Assembly (NCBI GenBank): GCA_905202255.1
Contig: CAJKRH010000048.1
Coordinates: forward strand, 1 to 11,932
Direction: 5' to 3'
DNA: 11,932 bases
Source of the DNA: an uncultured Ruminococcus sp.
Lineage (GTDB): Bacteria > Bacillota > Clostridia > Oscillospirales > CAG-272
The notes under the pieces were generated by a model. It was not told the origin of the DNA, made no database searches, and saw nothing but the letters and a program-made list of their open reading frames with translations. This document shows positions 6,640-11,932 of this stretch, piece after piece (position 1 is the first letter of the stretch; every line of letters begins with the position of its first letter). Both the position numbers and the translations under genes were made by a program.

Positions 6640-6897
6640 TTATTTTTCTTCTGTCATTTCTTCGATGGCTCTTGCAAGCTGGTCGGGACATGAGGTTCCT
6701 TTGCCGCCGCAGTCTGTGCCGCGCAGGCGCTTTACCACATCCTCTGCCTTCATGCCGACGACAAGAGAAGAGATGCCTTTGGTATTGCCGTTGCAACCGC
6801 CTGTAAATTTCACTTCTTTTATTATGCCGTCCTCGATGGTGACCTCGATCTGGCGCGAGCATACGCCTTTCGGCTTGTATACGGATGTCTTTGTCAT
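6640..6897 (-). CDS. Stand-alone TSCPD domain protein (TIGR03905 type)
   Basis: This 85-aa protein carries the signature TSCPD at residues 68-72 and four cysteines (13, 35, 63, 70) with the family contexts KGVCSRQIEV, FTGGCNGNTKGIS and GTDCGGKGTSCPDQLARAIE. The TSCPD domain is known at the C-terminus of some B12-dependent ribonucleotide reductases and as short free-standing proteins; the cysteines suggest metal binding or redox chemistry. The role of the free-standing form is unknown, and no reductase gene is nearby. The ATG at 6897 has AAAGGA 9-10 nt upstream. It is transcribed divergently from the S10 operon. Confidence 0.92.
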   Translation of the reverse strand: MTKTSVYKPKGVCSRQIEVTIEDGIIKEVKFTGGCNGNTKGISSLVVGMKAEDVVKRLRGTDCGGKGTSCPDQLARAIEEMTEEK

Positions 6898-6939
6898 TTG
6901 ATTTTCCTTTCCGCTGTTTTCCTTGAAATTTTCATATAT

Positions 6940-6968
6940 ATTCTATCAAAAAATGCTCAAAAAAACAA
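6940..6968 (-). promoter_or_regulatory. Candidate promoter of the TSCPD gene
   Basis: On the minus strand, TTGTTT (6968-6963) and TAGAAT (6945-6940) lie 17 nt apart, about 45 nt before the start codon, in very AT-rich DNA. The -35 is weak and the match could be chance in such a composition. Confidence 0.4.
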
Positions 6969-6984
6969 TAGCGGAACGCAATTT

Positions 6985-7012
6985 TTTGAAAATTTTATAT
7001 TTTTGTTATAAT
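6985..7012 (+). promoter_or_regulatory. Upstream promoter P1 of the S10 operon (extended -10)
   Basis: A perfect TATAAT at 7007-7012 is preceded by TG one base upstream (TGTTATAAT), a classical extended -10. A -35-like TTTTGA/TTGAAA lies at 6985-6991 with 15-16 nt spacing, acceptable because the extended -10 compensates. Confidence 0.6.
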
Positions 7013-7093
7013 TGCACAAAAATCAGGCAAAAATTTCTCTGAGATTCTAAAGCGAAATTTTCGGAAAAATTGCGGAAAAATTGCCGAAAACTA

Positions 7094-7122
7094 TTGACAA
7101 ATAAGCCTTTTTAATGTAAAAT
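7094..7122 (+). promoter_or_regulatory. Main sigma-A-type promoter P2 of the S10 operon
   Basis: A perfect TTGACA at 7094-7099, a 17-nt spacer, and TAAAAT (5 of 6) at 7117-7122. Transcription would begin near 7129, giving a leader of about 280 nt before the rpsJ start codon. Confidence 0.88.
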
Positions 7123-7128
7123 GAAAAA

Positions 7129-7406
7129 GCTTGATGTGCGATGAAGCGAGAGGTTGCCGCAATTTGCGGGTAATTTTCGCAGAGTATGTCCGAACAAAAA
7201 CGGGCGAAACAGATTTTTTGGCAGAGCCCGGGACGCGGATATTGCACTGCGTGCAGTGTCAATCCGGCTAAGCGCCCCGCACCGGAATTTTCCGGTTTTA
7301 ATTTTGAGAGGGTGGAAACACCCGATTGTATGTTCATGAAATCTGAGCGTGTTTTGCTTGCGGAAGCACGCATACCCCCGACAAAATAATCAAGGAGGAA
7401 AATCAA
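7129..7406 (+). promoter_or_regulatory. Long structured 5' leader of the S10 operon, candidate ribosomal-protein leader RNA
   Basis: About 280 nt between the predicted start site and rpsJ hold a run of local hairpins. These are CCGCA/TGCGG (7157-7169); nested GTCC/GGAC and GGGC/GCCC (7188-7234); CGG-ATTG-CACTG with CAGTG-CAAT-CCG (7236-7266); ACCGGA/TCCGGT (7281-7296) followed by TTTAATTTTG, which is terminator-like; GGGTG-GAAA-CACCC (7310-7323) with a GNRA tetraloop; and GCGTG/CACGC (7347-7371) with an inner GCTT/AAGC. S10 operons in other bacteria are feedback-controlled through their leader (L4 in E. coli), so an analogous role is plausible here, but I cannot match this to a named RNA family. 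Confidence 0.6.
7281..7305 (+). terminator. Attenuator-like hairpin within the S10 leader
   Basis: ACCGGA (7281-7286), loop ATTT, TCCGGT (7291-7296), then a T-rich tail TTTAATTTT. The stem is only 6 bp and the T tract is interrupted, so it would be a weak or conditional terminator. It lies about 100 nt before the rpsJ start. Confidence 0.35.
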
Positions 7407-7718
7407 GTGGCAGTTAGCGAGAAAATCAGAATCAGACTGAGAAGCTATGACCATACACTGGTTGACGCTGCGGCAGAGAAGATTGTAGACGCTGCGAAGA
7501 GAAACGGTGCGACCGTATCCGGTCCCATTCCGCTTCCTACGGAGAAAGAAATCGTTACAATCCTGCGCGCCGTTCACAAGTATAAGGACAGCAGAGAGCA
7601 GTTTGAAACAAGAACTCACAAGAGACTCATTGATGTTATCAAGCCCTCTCAGAAGGCTATCGAAGCAATCACAAGTCTCGAACTTCCGGCCGGCGTTGAA
7701 ATCGAAGTTAAACTCTAA
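7407..7718 (+). CDS. rpsJ: 30S ribosomal protein S10
   Basis: 103 aa, the full family length. The N-terminal IRIRLRSYDHTLVDAAAEKI, central GPIPLPTEKE and the SREQFETRTHKRLIDV segment are diagnostic. S10 (NusJ) sits in the head of the small subunit and also takes part in antitermination with NusB. The start codon is GTG at 7407, with a strong AAGGAGG at 7392-7398 eight nt upstream. It is the first gene of the S10 operon, but a 133-nt spacer separates it from rplC, far wider than the other junctions in the operon, which suggests extra regulation there. Confidence 0.98.
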   Translation: MAVSEKIRIRLRSYDHTLVDAAAEKIVDAAKRNGATVSGPIPLPTEKEIVTILRAVHKYKDSREQFETRTHKRLIDVIKPSQKAIEAITSLELPAGVEIEVKL

Positions 7719-7789
7719 TTTCGTTTTCGGCAAAGCAACAGATAACGATATGGGGAAAAATCCTTCCTTATATTATTATGGCTGCTTTT

Positions 7790-7820
7790 GGTCATGTTGA
7801 CCCGCTCACGGACGGTCAAC
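7790..7820 (+). promoter_or_regulatory. Mutually exclusive hairpins in the rpsJ-rplC spacer
   Basis: GTTGACC (7796-7802) can pair with GGTCAAC (7814-7820), 7 bp around an 11-nt loop that can itself form CCG/CGG. Alternatively GGTCA (7790-7794) pairs with TGACC (7798-7802) around TGT. The two folds share TGACC and so exclude each other. They lie 13 nt before the rplC ribosome binding site. No T tract follows, so termination is unlikely; RNA processing or translational control of rplC is possible. Confidence 0.45.
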
Positions 7821-7851
7821 CAATAACCTTAAAAGGAGGCAAAGAAAGGTA

Positions 7852-8484
7852 ATGAAAAAGGGTATCATCGGAAAGAAAATCGGAATGACTCAGATTTTCG
7901 ACGAAGTCGGCAATGTAGTGCCGGTTACTATCATTGAAGCAGGTCCCTGCGTTGTGGCACAGAAGAAAACTGTGGAGCACGACGGCTACAGCAGCGTACA
8001 GCTCGGTTTTGAGGATGCGCGCGAAAAGAGTCTTAACAAGGCTGAAAAGGGACATTTCGCAAAGGCGGGCGTCGCTATGAAGAAGCATCTGAAGGAATTC
8101 AGACTTGACGACGCAGAGAACATGAATGTTGGCGATATCGTTTCCGCGGATGTATTCGCGGCAGGCGACAGAGTCGATGTTACAGGCATGACAAAGGGTC
8201 GCGGCTACAGCGGCGTTGTAAAGAGATGGAACGCTCACATCCTGAAGATGACTCACGGTACAGGTCCTATCCACCGTCAGCCGGGTTCTATGGGTGCGAA
8301 CTCCTCGCCTTCCAGAATATTCAAGAACAAACACATGGCAGGTCAGTACGGTAACGAAAAGGTTACGATACAGAACCTCGATGTAGTACGCGTAGATGCA
8401 GAGAAGAATCTTATCGCAGTAAAGGGCGCCGTTCCCGGTGCACGCGGCGGTATCGTATTCATCCGCAATACCGTTAAAGCTTAA
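7852..8484 (+). CDS. rplC: 50S ribosomal protein L3
   Basis: 210 aa, full length. It opens MKKGIIGKKIGMTQIFDEVG and contains the peptidyl-transferase-reaching loop with THGTGPIHRQPGSMGANSSP and MAGQYGNEKVTIQNLDVVRV. L3 is a primary assembly protein of the large subunit binding near the 3' end of 23S rRNA. The KRWNAHILKMTHG form is typical of a clostridial subset rather than the KRHG form of bacilli. At the position of the glutamine methylated in E. coli (GQNQTPG) this protein has GANSSPS. AAAGGAGG lies about 12 nt before the ATG, with a second purine patch (AAGAAAGG) closer. Confidence 0.98.
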   Translation: MKKGIIGKKIGMTQIFDEVGNVVPVTIIEAGPCVVAQKKTVEHDGYSSVQLGFEDAREKSLNKAEKGHFAKAGVAMKKHLKEFRLDDAENMNVGDIVSADVFAAGDRVDVTGMTKGRGYSGVVKRWNAHILKMTHGTGPIHRQPGSMGANSSPSRIFKNKHMAGQYGNEKVTIQNLDVVRVDAEKNLIAVKGAVPGARGGIVFIRNTVKA

Positions 8485-8501
8485 GAAGGAGGAAAATCAC
8501 G

Positions 8502-9125
8502 ATGGCAAATGTAAAAGTTTATAATATGTCAGGCGCTGAAGTAGGCTCTATGGAGCTTGCCGATTCCGTTTTTGCTGTTGAAGTAAACACGGCGGTTCTT
8601 CACGCGGCTGTTCGCGCTTACCTCCTTAATCAGAGACAGGGCACACAGTCAACTCTTACAAGAACCGAAGTTTCCGGCGGCGGCAAGAAGCCGTGGAGAC
8701 AGAAGGGTACAGGCAGAGCAAGACAGGGTTCTACCCGTTCTCCCCAGTGGACACACGGCGGCGTAGCACTCGGACCGAAGCCCAGAAGCTACAGAATCGA
8801 CCTCAACAAGAAAGTTAAGAGACTTGCTATGAAGAGCGCTCTCTCATCCAAGCTTGCAGGCGGCGAACTCGTAGTTCTCGACGCTATCACGGCTACGGAA
8901 TACAAGACCAAAGTAATGGTAAACATGCTTTCCGCTATCGGCGCTACAGGCAAGACGCTCGTAGTTCTCGCCGAGAAGAACGATTTCGTATGCAAGAGCT
9001 TTGCAAACATTCCCGGCGTAAAGACAGCTTACACAAACACACTCAATGTATACGATATCCTTAATTGCAACAAGCTCGTTGTAGTTAAGGCTGCGGCAGA
9101 AAAAATGATGGAGGTTTATGCGTAA
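8502..9125 (+). CDS. rplD: 50S ribosomal protein L4
   Basis: 207 aa, full length. The extended loop that lines the exit tunnel is clear at about 54-97 (RTEVSGGGKKPWRQKGTGRA, then GSTRSPQWTHGGV), followed by KKVKRLAMKSALSSK. L4 helps assemble the large subunit, and in E. coli it also represses its own operon through the S10 leader, which is relevant to the structured leader seen here. AGAAGGAGG lies 10 nt before the ATG. The stop codon overlaps the rplW start by one base (TAATG). Confidence 0.98.
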   Translation: MANVKVYNMSGAEVGSMELADSVFAVEVNTAVLHAAVRAYLLNQRQGTQSTLTRTEVSGGGKKPWRQKGTGRARQGSTRSPQWTHGGVALGPKPRSYRIDLNKKVKRLAMKSALSSKLAGGELVVLDAITATEYKTKVMVNMLSAIGATGKTLVVLAEKNDFVCKSFANIPGVKTAYTNTLNVYDILNCNKLVVVKAAAEKMMEVYA

Positions 9126-9418
9126 TGAAGACAGCACATGATATCATAATCAGACCTGTTATCACAGAATCCAGTCTTTCTGCTACACAGAACCTGAGAT
9201 ATACATTCGAAGTTCTCAGATCCGCCACAAAGCCCGAGATTGCGGCTGCGGTTGAAGAGGCTTTCGGTGTTAAGGTACAGGATGTAAACACAATCAACAT
9301 GAAAAGAAAGCCCAAAACGCTCGGCGTGCATTCCGGTTACACAAAAGCATGGAAAAAGGCTATTGTTACACTTGCACAGGGCTCTAAGTCCATCGAGTTC
9401 TTTGACGGCATGATTTAA
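9125..9418 (+). CDS. rplW: 50S ribosomal protein L23
   Basis: 97 aa, normal length. DIIIRPVITESSLSA and the YTFEVLRSATKPEIAAAVEE segment, then the loop VNTINMKRKPKTLGV, are diagnostic. L23 lies at the exit of the peptide tunnel and is the docking site for trigger factor and the signal recognition particle. Its ATG shares a base with the rplD stop (TAATG at 9123-9127), and its GGAGG (9110-9114) lies inside the end of rplD, so the two genes are translationally coupled. Confidence 0.97.
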   Translation: MKTAHDIIIRPVITESSLSATQNLRYTFEVLRSATKPEIAAAVEEAFGVKVQDVNTINMKRKPKTLGVHSGYTKAWKKAIVTLAQGSKSIEFFDGMI

Positions 9419-9437
9419 TGAGGAGGAGTAACGAATT

Positions 9438-10271
9438 ATGGCTACTATAAAGTATAAACCTACGACTCCTGCGAGAAGAAACATGACAGTTGCTGACTAT
9501 GCGGAAATCACAAAGTTCAGCCCCGAAAAGAGTCTCGTAGTTATCAAGAAGAAAAATGCTGGCAGAAACAGCTACGGCAGAATCACCGTTCGTCACAAGG
9601 GCGGCGGCAACAAGCAGAAGTACAGAATAGTCGATTTCAAGCGTGATTTCACAGAGCAGTCCGCTACTGTTATCGGTATCGAGTATGACCCGAACCGTAC
9701 CGCTTATATCGCACTGCTTCAGTATGAAGACGGCACAAAGAAGTATATGATTGCTCCCGTAGGTCTTACCGACGGCGACAAGGTTTACTGCGGCGCAGGC
9801 GCCGACATCAAACCCGGCAATACACTTCCCGTTGCGAATATTCCTGTAGGTACATTCATCTACAATATCGAGCTTTATCCCGGCAAGGGCGGTCAGCTTG
9901 TCCGCAGCGCCGGCAGCGCAGCTCAGCTCATGGCTAAGGAAAACGGCGTGGCTCAGGTCAGACTTCCTTCGGGCGAAGTGAGAATCATTCGTCTCGATTG
10001 CAGAGCTACAATCGGTCAGGTTTCCAATATTGACCATGAAAATGTAAAGATAGGTAAAGCCGGCAGAACCCGTCACATGGGCATCCGTCCCACGGTCCGC
10101 GGTTCCGTCATGAACCCCTGCGACCACCCGCACGGCGGTGGTGAAGGCAAGTCACCTATCGGTCGTCCGAACCCTGTTACACCTTGGGGCAAGCCCGCTC
10201 TCGGTTATAAGACCAGAGACAAGAAGGCAAGAACAGAGAAGTTCATTGTAAAACACAGAAACGGTAAATAA
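9438..10271 (+). CDS. rplB: 50S ribosomal protein L2
   Basis: 277 aa, full length. RITVRHKGGGNKQKYRIVDF lies in the N-terminal OB-type domain, SAGSAAQLMAKE in the SH3-like domain, and the conserved RGSVMNPCDHPHGGGEGKSP at about 221-240 includes the histidines 230 and 232 close to the peptidyl transferase centre. L2 is needed for subunit association and for peptidyl transferase assembly. A GAGGAGGAG sequence lies about 9 nt upstream of the ATG, 20 nt after the rplW stop. Confidence 0.98.
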   Translation: MATIKYKPTTPARRNMTVADYAEITKFSPEKSLVVIKKKNAGRNSYGRITVRHKGGGNKQKYRIVDFKRDFTEQSATVIGIEYDPNRTAYIALLQYEDGTKKYMIAPVGLTDGDKVYCGAGADIKPGNTLPVANIPVGTFIYNIELYPGKGGQLVRSAGSAAQLMAKENGVAQVRLPSGEVRIIRLDCRATIGQVSNIDHENVKIGKAGRTRHMGIRPTVRGSVMNPCDHPHGGGEGKSPIGRPNPVTPWGKPALGYKTRDKKARTEKFIVKHRNGK

Positions 10272-10285
10272 GGAGGAAGCATAAA

Positions 10286-10567
10286 ATGAGTAGAAGCCTT
10301 AAAAAAGGACCTTTCGTTGAAGCAAAGCTCTTTTCCAGAATAGAAGCTATGAATGAGAAGGGTGAAAAGAAGGTACTGAAAACTTGGTCGCGTGCTTCCA
10401 CGATATTCCCCGAATTTGTAGGACACACAATCGCGGTACACGACGGAAGAAAGCATGTTCCGGTATATGTAACCGAGGATATGGTAGGACACAAGCTCGG
10501 CGAATTTGCACCCACGAGAACATTCAAGGGTCATGCCGGAAGCAAGACATCAAACAACGGTAAATAA
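10286..10567 (+). CDS. rpsS: 30S ribosomal protein S19
   Basis: 93 aa, normal length. MSRSLKKGPFVEAKLF, KTWSRASTIFPEFVGHTIAV, HDGRKHVPVYVTEDMVGHKL and GEFAPTRTFKGHAG are diagnostic. S19 binds the head of 16S rRNA with S13. A strong AAGGAGG lies about 10 nt before the ATG, 14 nt after the rplB stop. Confidence 0.98.
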   Translation: MSRSLKKGPFVEAKLFSRIEAMNEKGEKKVLKTWSRASTIFPEFVGHTIAVHDGRKHVPVYVTEDMVGHKLGEFAPTRTFKGHAGSKTSNNGK

Positions 10568-10600
10568 TCTCGCACCAATGCGAAGGGAGGCTAATTATAA

Positions 10601-10939
10601 ATGAAAGAAGCAAGAGCATATCTCAAAGATGCCAGAATATCCCCGCGCAAAGTACAGATTGTACTGGACCTTATCAGAGGTAAGGATGCGGGAATGGCAA
10701 TGGCAATTCTTAAAAACACTCCTAAGTCTGCGAGTGAATACCTTATTAAGTTACTGAAGAGCGCTATGGCAAATGCCGAGCACAACTTCGGCATGGATAC
10801 AAGCAAGCTTTATGTAAGCGAGTGCTTCGTATGCCCGGGCAAGACTCTCAAGAGAATAATGCCCAGAGCCAAAGGCAGCGCAGACAGAATCCTGAAGAGA
10901 ACAAGCCATGTAACGCTTGTCCTCAAGGAAAGAGCATAA
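10601..10939 (+). CDS. rplV: 50S ribosomal protein L22
   Basis: 112 aa, normal length. ARISPRKVQIVLDLIRGK near the N-terminus, SAMANAEHNFGMDTSKL in the middle, and the C-terminal hairpin KTLKRIMPRAKGSADRIL leading to KRTSHVTLVLKE are diagnostic. The long hairpin reaches into the exit tunnel opposite L4, where changes can affect macrolide sensitivity. GGGAGG lies about 10 nt before the ATG. The 33-nt gap after rpsS shows no structure of note. Confidence 0.98.
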   Translation: MKEARAYLKDARISPRKVQIVLDLIRGKDAGMAMAILKNTPKSASEYLIKLLKSAMANAEHNFGMDTSKLYVSECFVCPGKTLKRIMPRAKGSADRILKRTSHVTLVLKERA

Positions 10940-10957
10940 GAAGGAGGTTCGCAGATA

Positions 10958-11734
10958 ATGGGTCAGAAAGTTAATCCGCACGGTTTGCGTGTAGGCGTTA
11001 TTAAGGACTGGGATTCAAGATGGTTCGCACGCGATGAAGTATTCGGCGATACACTTGTTTCCGACTACAATGTCAGAAAATATCTCAAAGAGCAGCTTAA
11101 GCTCGCGGGCGTTTCCAGAATCGAAATCGAGAGAACCTGCGGCGATGCAGGCAGAGTAAAGGTTATCATCCACTGCGCTAAACCCGGTATGGTTATCGGT
11201 CGCGGCGGTGTTGAAATCGAAAAGCTCCGCATAGCTCTCGAAAAGATGACAGGCAAGACTGTTTCCGTTGAGGCTATGGAGGTTAAGAACCCCGATCTCA
11301 ATGCACAGCTCGTTGCAGAAAGCATCGCAAGCCAGCTCGAAAAGAGAATCGCGTTCCGCCGCGCCATGAAGCAGGCTATCGGCAGAACAATGCGTCTCGG
11401 CGCGAAGGGTATCAAGATTACGGTATCCGGTCGTCTCGGCGGCGCAGAAATCGCTCGCAGTGAGCACTATCACGAGGGCACAATTCCGCTTCAGACCATC
11501 AGAGCCGATATCGACTACGGTTTCTATGAGGCTAACACCACATACGGAAAGATAGGCGTTAAGGTCTGGATATACAAGGGCGAAGTTCTTGCCGACAGAA
11601 AGGCAGACGCGCCTGAGCGCGAGAAGCCCAGATTCCCCAGAAGAAATGACAGGGGCGAAGGCAGAAGAAATGACCGCGGCGGCGATCGTCGTCCCCGCGC
11701 TCCCAGACAGCCGAGAGAAGGAGGAGCGAAGTAA
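10958..11734 (+). CDS. rpsC: 30S ribosomal protein S3 with Arg-rich C-terminal tail
   Basis: 258 aa. MGQKVNPHGLRVGVIKDWDS starts the protein, the type II KH domain carries VIGRGGVEIEKLR (GRGG at 81-84), and the C-terminal domain has TMRLGAKGIKITVSGRLGGA and RADIDYGFYEANTTYGKIGV. S3 lines the mRNA entry tunnel of the small subunit with S4 and S5. After the normal fold ends near residue 212 there is a 46-residue disordered tail with 14 arginines, including a tandem RRNDRGEG/RRNDRGGD encoded by a 24-nt near-repeat. Tails of this kind occur in some S3 proteins. AAGGAGG lies about 10 nt before the ATG. Confidence 0.98.
   Translation: MGQKVNPHGLRVGVIKDWDSRWFARDEVFGDTLVSDYNVRKYLKEQLKLAGVSRIEIERTCGDAGRVKVIIHCAKPGMVIGRGGVEIEKLRIALEKMTGKTVSVEAMEVKNPDLNAQLVAESIASQLEKRIAFRRAMKQAIGRTMRLGAKGIKITVSGRLGGAEIARSEHYHEGTIPLQTIRADIDYGFYEANTTYGKIGVKVWIYKGEVLADRKADAPEREKPRFPRRNDRGEGRRNDRGGDRRPRAPRQPREGGAK
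11638..11685 (+). repeat. 24-nt tandem near-repeat in the rpsC tail
   Basis: CAGAAGAAATGAC occurs at 11638-11650 and again at 11662-11674, a period of exactly 24 nt, coding for the two RRNDRG units. The remaining bases of the unit are diverged. Confidence 0.7.
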
Positions 11735-11736
11735 TT

Positions 11737-11932
11737 ATGTTAATGCCTAAGAGAGTTAAATACAGACGCGTTCAGCGCGGCAGACTTAAGGGTACTGCAC
11801 ACAAGGGCAACACCGTAACTTACGGTTCCTACGGTCTCGCGGCTATGGAGCCGGCTTGGATCACAAGCAATCAGATAGAGGCTGCCCGTATCGCTATGAC
11901 AAGATACATCAAGCGTGGCGGTCAGGTTTGGA
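11737..11932 (+). CDS. rplP: 50S ribosomal protein L16, 3' partial
   Basis: The first 65 codons are present and the gene runs off the window. MLMPKRVKYRRVQRGRLKG, then TVTYGSYGLAAMEPAWITSN and QIEAARIAMTRYIKRGG, are diagnostic of L16, which sits at the A-site side of the large subunit near 5S rRNA. ATG 11737 is preferred over the in-frame ATG at 11743 because MLMPKR is the common family start. AGGAGG lies within the end of rpsC, about 12 nt upstream. The rpsC stop is 2 nt before the start, so coupling is likely. Confidence 0.97.
   Translation, partial: MLMPKRVKYRRVQRGRLKGTAHKGNTVTYGSYGLAAMEPAWITSNQIEAARIAMTRYIKRGGQVW

Noticed and set aside
7305..7325. T-box-like AGGGTGG sequence in the S10 leader
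   Set aside because: It resembles the start of the T-box motif, but the following bases close a simple GGGTG-GAAA-CACCC hairpin, the rest of the T-box consensus is missing, and no antiterminator/terminator pair follows it.
7186..7389. 67-codon open frame inside the S10 leader
   Set aside because: No ribosome binding site precedes its ATG, the composition is that of a structured RNA, and it runs straight through several hairpins. A leader peptide is not supported.
9384..10133. 249-codon minus-strand frame opposite rplB
   Set aside because: An antisense shadow of rplB, long only because of the codon usage of the ribosomal gene.
1..11932. CRISPR array, integrase, toxin-antitoxin, phage or defence genes
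   Set aside because: I looked for repeat-spacer periodicity and the usual protein signatures on both strands and saw none.

Overview
The window looks like a chromosomal segment from a Gram-positive, anaerobic clostridial bacterium, most likely an Oscillospiraceae/Ruminococcaceae-type gut organism. The reasons are a stand-alone biotin-less oxaloacetate decarboxylase/pyruvate carboxylase carboxyltransferase subunit, a DUF1846 protein, a stand-alone TSCPD protein, the clostridial flavour of the ribosomal proteins (for example the KRW form of L3), strong AGGAGG ribosome binding sites, and a short palindrome-rich repeat of a type I associate with such genomes. Species cannot be fixed from the sequence alone.

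Layout. (1) 2-1363 (+): carboxyltransferase subunit, 5' truncated by the window edge, closed by a long hairpin terminator. (2) 1460-4459 (+): a tight three-gene unit of a PAS-like/degenerate-kinase-like protein, a LURP-one/YxjI-type protein whose TTG start overlaps the preceding stop, and a DUF1846 protein, ending in a GC-rich hairpin. (3) 4549-4745: a MITE-like imperfect palindromic repeat between convergent genes. (4) 4759-6897 (-): a two-TM protein with a DUF4304-like C-terminus, a five-TM membrane protein, tRNA-Arg(CCG) with encoded CCA and its own terminator, and a TSCPD protein. (5) 6898-7406: divergent AT-rich promoter region, two consecutive sigma-A-type promoters reading right, and a roughly 280-nt structured leader. 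(6) 7407-11932 (+): the S10 ribosomal protein operon in canonical order rpsJ-rplC-rplD-rplW-rplB-rpsS-rplV-rpsC-rplP, with rplP cut by the window end.

How it fits together. The right 40% is core translation machinery under one promoter region. The most useful regulatory sequence is the long leader before rpsJ, which has at least five hairpins, one of them terminator-like, and would suit ribosomal-protein feedback. The left part is a patchwork of small housekeeping and uncharacterised genes with local terminators. I see no phage, integrase, CRISPR, toxin-antitoxin or defence genes, and no convincing new multi-gene system. The better candidates for a second look are the S10 leader, the rpsJ-rplC spacer, the perfect inverted repeat over the promoter of the DUF4304-like gene, the PAS-like/LURP-one/DUF1846 cluster and the palindromic repeat.
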